DNA from: an uncultured Marinilabiliales bacterium
GTDB taxonomy: Bacteria > Bacteroidota > Bacteroidia > Bacteroidales > BM520
Direction of reading: 5' to 3'
Assembly (NCBI GenBank): GCA_937877575.1
Contig: CALFIZ010000225.1
Span: forward strand, 1 to 5,518
Length of the DNA stretch: 5,518 nucleotides
The notes below the pieces were generated by a model. It made no database searches. It was given only the letters and a program-made list of their open reading frames with translations, and was not told the origin of the DNA. The position numbers and the translations under genes were made by a program. Below are positions 1-5,518 of the stretch, piece by piece (the stretch's first letter is position 1; each line of letters starts with the position of its first letter).

Positions 1-291
1 ATACTCGGAAAAACGCTCGGTGAGGGCGACCTCGAAAAGGCACGTCGTCAGAAAACGTGGCGGAGAGCACAGGCGCAGCAGGCACATCATCAGAAAGCAT
101 TCATAGGGCAGGGCGGCATAGAGCTCGCCGAAGCCGCAGGCCTTCAGGATTTCATTGGTATCGTCCACAAAGCCCACATAGCGCTTGCGGGGGCTGGTTT
201 CCTCCGTGGCTGCCTGGGCCCAGATATAAAAATTGAGAGTAATCAGATCTGACCGGCTGACGGCGGCCTCCCGGCGCAGCAGCTGGTTCAT
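1..291 (-). CDS. Unidentified partial ORF, foreign-looking, possibly truncated at its N-terminus
   Basis: An open frame of 97 codons runs from an ATG at 289-291 off the left edge; the in-frame stop upstream is TGA at 316-318. The visible protein begins MNQLLRREAAVSRSDLITL and includes FVDDTNEILKACGFGELY and a Cys/Leu/Met-rich segment (FLMMCLL). I do not recognise a named family. The combination of an RQRMNQLLRRE-like segment with a later TNEILKACGFGELY segment recalls small helix-turn-helix type accessory proteins of Clostridia, but this is a weak impression. AGAGG directly abuts the ATG, too close for a normal ribosome binding site, and no other Met lies between the stop and this ATG, so the real N-terminus may be missing. 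The stretch is clearly richer in G+C than the genes to the right and uses GCC, CTG and CGC codons heavily. The opposite strand is also open for 83 codons, but its protein is low-complexity and unconvincing. Confidence 0.4.
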   Translation of the reverse strand, partial: MNQLLRREAAVSRSDLITLNFYIWAQAATEETSPRKRYVGFVDDTNEILKACGFGELYAALPYECFLMMCLLRLCSPPRFLTTCLFEVALTERFSEY

Positions 292-388
292 CCTCTGGCG
301 CGTGATAAAAGACGGTCAGGTATGCGAACATGGCAAATGGATGAAAATATAGAAAAAATGTCTATTGGGGGTATGCAATGATAAAGTC

Positions 389-427
389 AAAAAAACCGGT
401 AACCTCGATTTGAGATTACCGGTTTTT
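389..427 (-). terminator. Rho-independent terminator of the EF-G2 gene
   Basis: The arms at 391-406 and 412-427 form a 16-bp stem around a 5-nt loop. Read on the minus strand, the 3' arm runs into seven consecutive T residues (395-389) just 20 nt beyond the stop codon at 448. The single imperfect pair is a G-U wobble in the minus-strand RNA but an A-C mismatch in the plus-strand RNA, so the hairpin fits minus-strand transcription better. It therefore ends the EF-G2 transcript. It may also act weakly from the other side, since the plus-strand 3' arm is followed by CTT. Confidence 0.9.
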
Positions 428-447
428 CTTGAGCTGTCAATTGCAGT

Positions 448-2586
448 TTAATCTTCTTCGCCAGTCTGAGTTTCAGCGTAAGCTTTCAGCAGCTTATCCT
501 GAACATCAGGTGGTACCTGGCGGTATTCTTTATATTTCATAGAGTAGGTTGCCCTGCCTGATGTCAATGAACTCAATGCGGTTGAATATCTGTTCATTTC
601 TGACAAAGGAACCTGTGCACGTATTCTCTGATAGTGTCCTTCTGAATCCATGCCCATGACGATACCGCGACGGTTCTGGATGTCGGTCATGACACCACCC
701 ATAAGGTCTTCAGGCACAAGGACTTCAACATCATAGATAGGCTCCATGATCTTAGGGCCTGCATTCTTGAAGGCTTCTCTGAAGGCGTTACGTCCTGCAA
801 GTTTGAATGCCATTTCGTTGGAGTCAACCGGGTGCATCTTACCATCATAGATATAAACGACTATGTCACGTGCGTATGAACCTGTCAGAGGGCCTTGCTC
901 CATACGTTCCATGATACCTTTCAAAATAGCCGGCATGAAGCGTGCATCAATGGCGCCACCGACTATACAGTTGTTGAATATGAGCTTGCCGCCCCAGTCA
1001 AGATTGTATTCTTCAGTACCTCTGATTGGGAAATCGGTTGGCTTTTCGTAATTCTCAACGAACGGCTGGACCCTGAGATGAACTTCACCGAACTGTCCTG
1101 CACCGCCTGACTGTTTTTTGTGACGATAGTTTGCATCAGCAATCTTGGTGATGGTTTCACGATAAGGAATCTTTGAAGGATAAAGGTCAACTTCTATCTT
1201 GTTCAGGTTGTTGAGATACCATTTTACCGTATTGATATGGATTTCGCCGAGACCGCTGAGAACGAGTTCACGGAGTTCACGGCTGAATCCTGCGCGTATT
1301 GACGGGTCAACTCTCTGAATGTCGTTGAGTGCAACGCCCAATTTTTCATCATCGGAACTGTTGGTGGCCTTAATTGACAATGAGAAGATAGGTTCAGGGA
1401 TATCAAACGGCGGGATGAAACCGACTGTAGTCTTGTTGGAGACGAGGGTCTGGTTTGTTCTTGCGTCTTTCAGTTTGATGGTAACACCGAAGTCACCGGC
1501 AACCACCTTGGCAATCTTTGCACGGTTCTTGCCTGAGCCGACCATAACCTGGGATATTCTTTCCTTACTGTCATTATTTGCATTGATAACATCCTGACCT
1601 TCAGATATTTCACCACCATAAACCCTGAAGAATGAAAGTTCTCCGAGGTGTGACTCTATTGATGTCTTGAAGATGAATGCTGCAGCAGGGTCATTGACGC
1701 TGTTGTGCAGTTCAACGCCAGCGCTTGTGGTTACAGGAGCGGTCTGGTCAGGTGAAGGGATATTGTTGATGATAAAATCAAGCATCGAATCGACACCTAT
1801 GTTCTTTTCAGCGGAAACGCAGAGCAATGGGAACATATCACGGTTCATGATACTGAGTTTCAGACCCTTGCTGATATCTTCCGGAGAAAGTGTACCATCC
1901 TCGAAGAATTTCTCCATGAGGGCTTCATCACCTTCAGCAGCAGCCTCTATGATGGCATTTCTGCTCTCTTCAACTCTGTCGGCAAGATTGGCAGGAACAT
2001 CCTCAACAGAAGCAATGCCACCGTCCTTACCATATTTCAGAACCTTGTTGGAAAGGATATCGACTATGGAATCAAAATTAGCACCTGTGTTTATTGGGAA
2101 CTGCAAAGGAACTATATTGTTGCCGAAATCTTCCTTAAGGTCATTAACGGCTTCTTCAAAATTTGCTTTTTCATTATCAAGCTGATTAAGTACGAATACC
2201 ACCGGAGTTTTGTATTTTGCAAGCACTCTCCACTGAATCTCGGTGCCGACTTCAGTACCTTCGGTTGCGTTTACAACCATAAAGGCAGCATCCGTTACCT
2301 TTGTTGATGCATAGACTTCACCCAGGTAATCAACGAATCCTGGATTATCAATGAAATTGATTTTAAAATTCTTAAATTCAGTACACATTACTGTGGAACT
2401 TACAGAATTTTGTTTTGCCAATTCGATTTCACGGTAATCGGAAACCGTATTTCCGTCTTTAACAGAACCACGACGAGTGATAACGCCGCCTTGCAACAAC
2501 ATACTCTCAGATAACGTGGTCTTTCCCACCTTAGCACTACCTAACAAGTTGATATTGCGGATTTTAGATGTTTCGTAAATTTTCAT
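448..2586 (-). CDS. fusA2: Elongation factor G paralogue, EF-G2 type (probable GTPase-deficient translocase)
   Basis: This 712-residue protein has the full EF-G layout: G domain (about 1-280), domain II (300-395), domain III (395-470), domain IV (475-600) and domain V (615-690). E. coli EF-G is 704 residues. It should act in the cytoplasm, moving tRNA and mRNA through the ribosome. Its nucleotide-binding motifs depart from canonical EF-G. The P-loop is GSAKVGKT (16-23) instead of AHIDAGKT. Switch I RGITI is replaced by KQNSV (58-62), with Ser61 in place of the Mg-binding Thr. Switch II is DNPGF (80-84), with Phe84 replacing the catalytic His. NKMD is NQLD (134-137). Domain IV is conserved: QSGGAGQFG (492-500) and HPVDSNEMAF (585-594), with His585 matching the tip His of E. 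coli EF-G. Known of the family: Bacteroides thetaiotaomicron EF-G2 is reported to lack GTPase activity and to support translation during carbon starvation. The same role is inferred here. The ATG lies in an A/T-rich leader without Shine-Dalgarno sequence. It has its own promoter and terminator, so it is probably monocistronic. Confidence 0.9.
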   Translation of the reverse strand: MKIYETSKIRNINLLGSAKVGKTTLSESMLLQGGVITRRGSVKDGNTVSDYREIELAKQNSVSSTVMCTEFKNFKINFIDNPGFVDYLGEVYASTKVTDAAFMVVNATEGTEVGTEIQWRVLAKYKTPVVFVLNQLDNEKANFEEAVNDLKEDFGNNIVPLQFPINTGANFDSIVDILSNKVLKYGKDGGIASVEDVPANLADRVEESRNAIIEAAAEGDEALMEKFFEDGTLSPEDISKGLKLSIMNRDMFPLLCVSAEKNIGVDSMLDFIINNIPSPDQTAPVTTSAGVELHNSVNDPAAAFIFKTSIESHLGELSFFRVYGGEISEGQDVINANNDSKERISQVMVGSGKNRAKIAKVVAGDFGVTIKLKDARTNQTLVSNKTTVGFIPPFDIPEPIFSLSIKATNSSDDEKLGVALNDIQRVDPSIRAGFSRELRELVLSGLGEIHINTVKWYLNNLNKIEVDLYPSKIPYRETITKIADANYRHKKQSGGAGQFGEVHLRVQPFVENYEKPTDFPIRGTEEYNLDWGGKLIFNNCIVGGAIDARFMPAILKGIMERMEQGPLTGSYARDIVVYIYDGKMHPVDSNEMAFKLAGRNAFREAFKNAGPKIMEPIYDVEVLVPEDLMGGVMTDIQNRRGIVMGMDSEGHYQRIRAQVPLSEMNRYSTALSSLTSGRATYSMKYKEYRQVPPDVQDKLLKAYAETQTGEED

Positions 2587-2642
2587 TCTTGATTAGAAAT
2601 TTATTATTTTAATTGAAAAAAATAGACCAAAAAAATTCAAGG

Positions 2643-2664
2643 CGCAAAATTATACAATCTTGCG
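2643..2664 (-). other. Inverted repeat over the EF-G2 core promoter (operator or tatA terminator)
   Basis: Read on the minus strand, CGCAAGATT, a GTAT loop and AATTTTGCG form a 9-bp stem with one G-U wobble. The hairpin begins 29 nt after the tatA stop codon. A run of seven T follows about 7 nt downstream of the stem, so it could be a weak terminator for tatA. The 3' arm contains the -7 box of the EF-G2 promoter, so the same symmetry could be a protein-binding site. The sequence alone does not decide between these. Confidence 0.45.
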
Positions 2665-2676
2665 AATATTAACAAG
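2645..2676 (-). promoter_or_regulatory. Bacteroidota-type promoter of the EF-G2 gene
   Basis: On the minus strand TAATTTTG (2652-2645) matches the -7 consensus TAnnTTTG exactly. CTTG (2676-2673) lies 20 bp upstream and matches three of four bases of the -33 TTTG box. Transcription would start near 2638-2640, giving a leader of about 53 nt with two long T runs and no Shine-Dalgarno sequence. DNA just upstream of the -33 box is almost pure A/T. Confidence 0.65.
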
Positions 2677-2692
2677 TTATATTTAAAATAAT

Positions 2693-2893
2693 TTACTTTT
2701 TATCGTCAGCGGCGGTTTTGGAGTCATCGACATCGCTGTCATCATTCATCCCTTCCTTAAAGCTTTTGACCCCTTTGCCAAGACCTTTCATCAGTTCAGG
2801 AATCTTCTTCCCGCCGAACAGCAATAGCACGACAAAGACTATGACACCTATCTCCCAGCCTCCAATAAAGCATTCATAACATGTAGTAACCAT
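2693..2893 (-). CDS. tatA: Sec-independent protein translocase subunit TatA
   Basis: This 66-residue protein has the complete TatA/TatE/Hcf106 layout. A short N-terminus with the polar residue Glu14 (GGWEIG) is followed by one membrane helix (about 13-26), the FGGKKIPEL hinge (26-34), an amphipathic helix with GLGKGVKSFKEG (37-48) and a charged, Asp-rich tail (51-66). TatA oligomers in the inner membrane form the channel through which the Tat pathway moves folded proteins with twin-arginine signals, together with TatC. The N-terminus is a little longer than usual and carries a Cys-x-x-Cys (Cys5, Cys8). The next Met is residue 35, behind the membrane helix, so this start is the only workable one. 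No tatC is visible here, although it could lie elsewhere in the genome. The gene is 78 bp downstream of the kinase gene on the same strand but has its own promoter box, so joint transcription is possible but not required. Confidence 0.9.
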   Translation of the reverse strand: MVTTCYECFIGGWEIGVIVFVVLLLFGGKKIPELMKGLGKGVKSFKEGMNDDSDVDDSKTAADDKK

Positions 2894-2912
2894 ATAAAAT
2901 CTCTTTTATCTG

Positions 2913-2944
2913 CAAAGGTAAATAATTATGTCATACCCTGCCAA
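2913..2944 (-). promoter_or_regulatory. Bacteroidota-type promoter of tatA
   Basis: TACCTTTG (2920-2913, minus strand) is an exact TAnnTTTG -7 box, with TTG (2944-2942) 21 bp upstream as a partial -33 box. Transcription would start near 2906, leaving a leader of only about 13 nt that contains AAAAGAGA but no clear Shine-Dalgarno sequence. The promoter lies wholly in the gap between the kinase stop and the tatA start. Confidence 0.6.
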
Positions 2945-2971
2945 CTTTGAACAAAAAATTTTTCTGTTACG

Positions 2972-4030
2972 TCATATCTGCCTGTACATCGACTCAAGAA
3001 GCCTTCGTTGAGCACGGGTTCTCACGAGATTGTGTTCCGGATATTTGATTTTATAGTAGGTGTCGCCGTTGATGTAATCCATCAGAAACCTCAGCACCTG
3101 TTCAAATGTGATAAACTTTGCCGAAAAACCCAGATACTGTTTCTCAATGTCGGTCAGAAACTGTTCAGCCTCAGACATATACCCTGAGATGTATGCATCG
3201 TAAAGGGACTTGTTCATAGAGACATTCCCGAGGTTTGGATCATCCTCAAGACCGGTATTGGTTATGGAACGAAGTGCATCTCCCACATCGTTCAGCACAG
3301 TTCCGTTCATAACGGTATCGAGGTCGATGACACATTCCACCCTGCCGTTTTTGCCGAACAGGAAATTACTGATTTTTGTATCATTGTGCACAACTCTCTT
3401 CGGTATGGTCCCGTTCTCTATAAGTTCCATGAAACCAATCATTTCCCTGCGATGACTTTCTATGAAGGATATGTCATCGGCAACACTTCTCACTCTTCCT
3501 GCGGCATCGTTTCCTACAGCCTCATCCCATTGTTCAAAACGCATCCTCATATTGTGAAAGCCGGGGAGGATGTCATGCAGAGGCTGACTGAAATCCGACA
3601 TCATGAGATGGAATCTGCCTATGCCCTTACCGGCATTATATGCAATTTCATTCGATTCCGCCTTGTCATAAGTTATTGTATTGTCGATATATACGCAAAC
3701 CGCCCAATAGTCGCCTTCCTCGTCAGAATAATAATACCTGTCGCCGTGTGTCGGGATGACAGTCAGAACATTACGCAGTCTGTCACCGCCTGTTTCACTT
3801 GTTTTCCCCTTTAAATGTTCGGTTACACGATGAATGTTGTCCATCATGGCAGGGATGTCGGCAAACACATTCCTGTTTTTTCTCTGAAGGATATATTTCG
3901 GGGCTGACTTCCCGTCAGTTTCAACGATAAAAGTATCGTTGATGAAACCGTCGCCAAGGGGATTGACGCTTTGCGCCACACCCGTTAGCTGAAATTCCGA
4001 GGCTATCTTAAATAATTTCTTTTGTTCCAT
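2972..4030 (-). CDS. APH-fold sugar kinase, N-acetylhexosamine 1-kinase-like
   Basis: This complete 352-residue protein belongs to the aminoglycoside phosphotransferase (APH) enzyme family. The N-terminal lobe carries VNPLGDGFINDTF (22-34), a nucleotide-binding loop, and YILQR (46-50), a beta strand. The catalytic loop is VVHNDTKISNFLF (213-225), with Asp217 the expected catalytic base and Asn222 a metal ligand. The metal-binding motif is VIDLDTV (234-240), with Asp236. The HNDTK and IDLDTVM forms, GDGxINDTF and the length closely resemble NahK of Bifidobacterium (about 360 residues), which phosphorylates GlcNAc or GalNAc at C1. Aminoglycoside resistance is therefore unlikely. The related AmgK-type MurNAc/GlcNAc kinases are an alternative, so the exact sugar is not fixed. 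It is divergent from a glucosamine-6-phosphate deaminase fusion, which supports a role in amino-sugar use. The ATG follows an A/T-rich leader with no Shine-Dalgarno sequence. Family assignment is strong; substrate is inferred. Confidence 0.8.
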   Translation of the reverse strand: MEQKKLFKIASEFQLTGVAQSVNPLGDGFINDTFIVETDGKSAPKYILQRKNRNVFADIPAMMDNIHRVTEHLKGKTSETGGDRLRNVLTVIPTHGDRYYYSDEEGDYWAVCVYIDNTITYDKAESNEIAYNAGKGIGRFHLMMSDFSQPLHDILPGFHNMRMRFEQWDEAVGNDAAGRVRSVADDISFIESHRREMIGFMELIENGTIPKRVVHNDTKISNFLFGKNGRVECVIDLDTVMNGTVLNDVGDALRSITNTGLEDDPNLGNVSMNKSLYDAYISGYMSEAEQFLTDIEKQYLGFSAKFITFEQVLRFLMDYINGDTYYKIKYPEHNLVRTRAQRRLLESMYRQI

Positions 4031-4049
4031 TTTGATTTCATAATAATTG

Positions 4050-4057
4050 CAAAGATA
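4050..4057 (-). promoter_or_regulatory. -7 box of the kinase promoter
   Basis: TATCTTTG on the minus strand is an exact TAnnTTTG match. No good -33 box is seen at 19-21 bp upstream (TTAC at best), which suggests dependence on an activator or a weak promoter. The start site would be near 4043, leaving a leader of about 13 nt before the kinase ATG. Confidence 0.55.
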
Positions 4058-4078
4058 AACATTGTTGAAAAAAAAGTG

Positions 4079-4086
4079 TAATTTTG
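4079..4086 (+). promoter_or_regulatory. -7 box of the NagB-PIG-L promoter
   Basis: TAATTTTG on the plus strand is an exact TAnnTTTG match, identical to the EF-G2 -7 box. TTG triplets occur 14 bp (4062-4064) and 29 bp (4047-4049) upstream, neither at the normal 19-21 bp spacing. The start site would be near 4093 with a leader of about 23 nt. A perfect 10-bp palindrome, AATTATAATT, covers this start region (4089-4098). Only 21 bp separate this box from the opposing kinase -7 box. Confidence 0.55.
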
Positions 4087-4115
4087 TAAATTATAATTCA
4101 CATAAAACGATATCA

Positions 4116-5518
4116 ATGTTAAACAGAATAATCGAAAAGCTACCTATAGAAATATTCCTGTCCGAGGAAGAAGGTTCCAAAGTTGCGGCAAAGGAAATTG
4201 CCGACTTGATACACCGCAGAGCATCCGACAACAAACAGGTTGTACTCGGTCTCACCACCGGAACCTCGTTAATAAGCTTGTATGAAGAATTAGTAAGGCT
4301 TCACAAAGAAGAAGGGCTTAGTTTCCGTAACGTGCAGACTTTCAACACTGACGAATTCTATCCGATGAACCCCGCCGATATTGAAAGTCACAACTATTGG
4401 ATGCACCAGCATCTTTTCAACCACATTGACATTCCGGAAGGGAACATCCACATCCCCGACGGAACAGTTGAGGAAAGCAAAATCAACGAATACTGCATCA
4501 ATTACGAAAACGCCATAGAAGATGCCGGAGGCATTGACATCCAAATTCTCGGAATAGGCCGGAACGGTCACATCGGCTTTAACGAACCGGGCAGCCAGAT
4601 ATTCTCCAAGACTCGTCTTCTCACATTAAGCGACTTGTCGAAAAACGATATCGCAAAATATTTCAGCAGTCCCAACAGAGTGCCTGAAAAAGCAATAACA
4701 ACGGGCATAGGCACAATACTTAAATCCGACAAGATAATATTATTAGCCTGGGGTGACGCAAAAGCGCAAGTGATTCAGCAGACCGTTGAAGACGAAGTCT
4801 CAGATTATATTCCGTCAACATTTTTGCAGGGGCACAATGACATAAAGGTCATCATTGATAACAATGCGGCAAGATTTCTGTCACGCACCAAGTTGCCCTG
4901 GCTGTCTGAAAAATGCGTATGGGACAATCGAATGCAACGTCGCGCAGTAGTATGGCTGGCACTGAACACAAAGAAATCCATCCTGAAACTCACTGACAAG
5001 GATTACTTCGACAATCACCTTGGAGATCTGCTCGAATCATCTGAATACAAAACGGCATACGACCTTAACATCAACATATTCAACGATTTGCAACATACCA
5101 TAACCGGCTGGCCGGGCGGCAAGCCCAACGCCGATGACTCACAGCGACCTGAACGTGCTCTGCCATATCCTAAAAAAGTAGTTGTGTTCAGCCCTCATCC
5201 AGACGATGACGTAATCTCCATGGGCGGAACTCTCGCAAGACTCGTAAAACAAGGCCATGACGTGCATGTAGCATACGAAACATCAGGTCATCATGCAGTC
5301 TTCGATGATGATGTATTGCGCTTCTTCGACTTCATAAAGGAAACAAAAGCAGTATTTGATTTTGACAATCAAAGTATCCAACTCGTCGATAACGCTATAA
5401 AGCTTATCGAAAGCAACGACAACAAAATAACAAATAAAAATATAGCCAATCTCAAAGGCATAATCAGAAAAACTGAAGCTAAGGCTGCATGCCGATTCAT
5501 CGGGGTTAAGGATGAAAA
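4116..5518 (+). CDS. nagB: Glucosamine-6-phosphate deaminase fused to a PIG-L/LmbE deacetylase domain (3' end outside window)
   Basis: The frame is open from the ATG at 4116 to the right edge (467 complete codons, no stop). Residues 1-270 form a NagB domain: LGLTTGTS (44-51) is the phosphate-binding loop, FNTDEF (76-81) carries Asp79 and LGIGRNGHIGFNEPG (145-159) carries His152 and Glu157. These match the E. coli NagB residues Asp72, His143 and Glu148. Asn150 stands where E. coli has Asp141, a change I recall in many other NagB proteins. NagB converts glucosamine 6-phosphate to fructose 6-phosphate and ammonia in the cytoplasm. After a connecting region (270-350), FSPHPDDDVISMGGTLARL (358-376) begins a PIG-L/LmbE domain, whose HPDDD binds zinc in N-acetylglucosamine deacetylases. 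The second zinc-binding segment would lie beyond the window. E. coli NagB has 266 residues; fusions of this kind in Bacteroidota are about 660. The deaminase assignment is firm; the PIG-L substrate is unknown. Confidence 0.9.
   Translation, partial: MLNRIIEKLPIEIFLSEEEGSKVAAKEIADLIHRRASDNKQVVLGLTTGTSLISLYEELVRLHKEEGLSFRNVQTFNTDEFYPMNPADIESHNYWMHQHLFNHIDIPEGNIHIPDGTVEESKINEYCINYENAIEDAGGIDIQILGIGRNGHIGFNEPGSQIFSKTRLLTLSDLSKNDIAKYFSSPNRVPEKAITTGIGTILKSDKIILLAWGDAKAQVIQQTVEDEVSDYIPSTFLQGHNDIKVIIDNNAARFLSRTKLPWLSEKCVWDNRMQRRAVVWLALNTKKSILKLTDKDYFDNHLGDLLESSEYKTAYDLNINIFNDLQHTITGWPGGKPNADDSQRPERALPYPKKVVVFSPHPDDDVISMGGTLARLVKQGHDVHVAYETSGHHAVFDDDVLRFFDFIKETKAVFDFDNQSIQLVDNAIKLIESNDNKITNKNIANLKGIIRKTEAKAACRFIGVKDE

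Noticed and set aside
1667..2185. 172-codon open frame on the plus strand, antisense to the EF-G2 gene
   Set aside because: It lies wholly inside a well-supported gene, has no promoter or start context, and its Ser/Leu-rich composition is what antisense frames of this gene would give.
2951..2970. A/T palindrome just after the kinase stop codon, considered as a terminator
   Set aside because: The AAAAATTTTTT core has almost no room for a loop and no G-C pairs, so a stable hairpin is unlikely.
3386..3814. 142-codon open frame on the plus strand, antisense to the sugar kinase
   Set aside because: It is fully covered by a gene with intact catalytic motifs and shows no recognisable protein features.
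2972..4030. Aminoglycoside resistance as the function of the APH-family protein
   Set aside because: The GDGFINDTF, HNDTK and IDLDTVM motifs match the hexosamine kinase branch and the divergent neighbour is an amino-sugar enzyme.
4003..4041. Short upstream reading frame (12 codons) overlapping the kinase start
   Set aside because: It starts at an ATG 11 nt upstream, out of frame, and almost at the predicted transcript 5' end; it is most likely chance in A/T-rich DNA.
4290..4571. 93-codon open frame on the minus strand inside the NagB domain
   Set aside because: The plus-strand frame carries clear NagB motifs across the same bases; this frame is its antisense.

Overview
The window looks like chromosomal DNA from a Bacteroidales bacterium (Bacteroidota, gut type), with a short foreign-looking stretch at its left end. 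Three things support this. The EF-G-like protein resembles the Bacteroides EF-G2 paralogue. The glucosamine-6-phosphate deaminase is fused to a PIG-L/LmbE domain, an architecture I associate with this phylum. All four genes start without a Shine-Dalgarno sequence and sit behind a perfect match to the Bacteroidota -7 box TAnnTTTG.

Layout, left to right. Positions 1-291 (minus) are an open reading frame cut by the window edge. It is visibly richer in G+C (33 of the first 60 bases) and its codon use and protein style recall a Clostridia-type accessory protein. It lacks a plausible N-terminus and may be a truncated gene or an assembly join. Positions 389-427 hold a strong intrinsic terminator. 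Positions 448-2586 (minus) encode a full-length EF-G paralogue (EF-G2 type) whose GTPase motifs are degraded while its ribosome-contacting domain IV is intact. Positions 2693-2893 (minus) encode a small TatA-family Tat translocase subunit. Positions 2972-4030 (minus) encode an aminoglycoside-phosphotransferase-fold sugar kinase closest to N-acetylhexosamine 1-kinase. Positions 4116-5518 (plus), divergent from the kinase, encode the start of a NagB-PIG-L fusion that runs off the right edge.

How the genes fit together. The divergent pair forms an amino-sugar module: the kinase activates N-acetylhexosamines and the fusion protein could deacetylate and deaminate amino-sugar phosphates toward fructose 6-phosphate. 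Their predicted promoters face each other across 85 bp and share upstream DNA, so they are probably regulated together. The EF-G2 gene belongs to a different theme, translation under nutrient limitation. Its core promoter is overlapped by a 9-bp inverted repeat that could be an operator or the tatA terminator. I see no CRISPR array, tRNA, rRNA, insertion sequence or phage gene.
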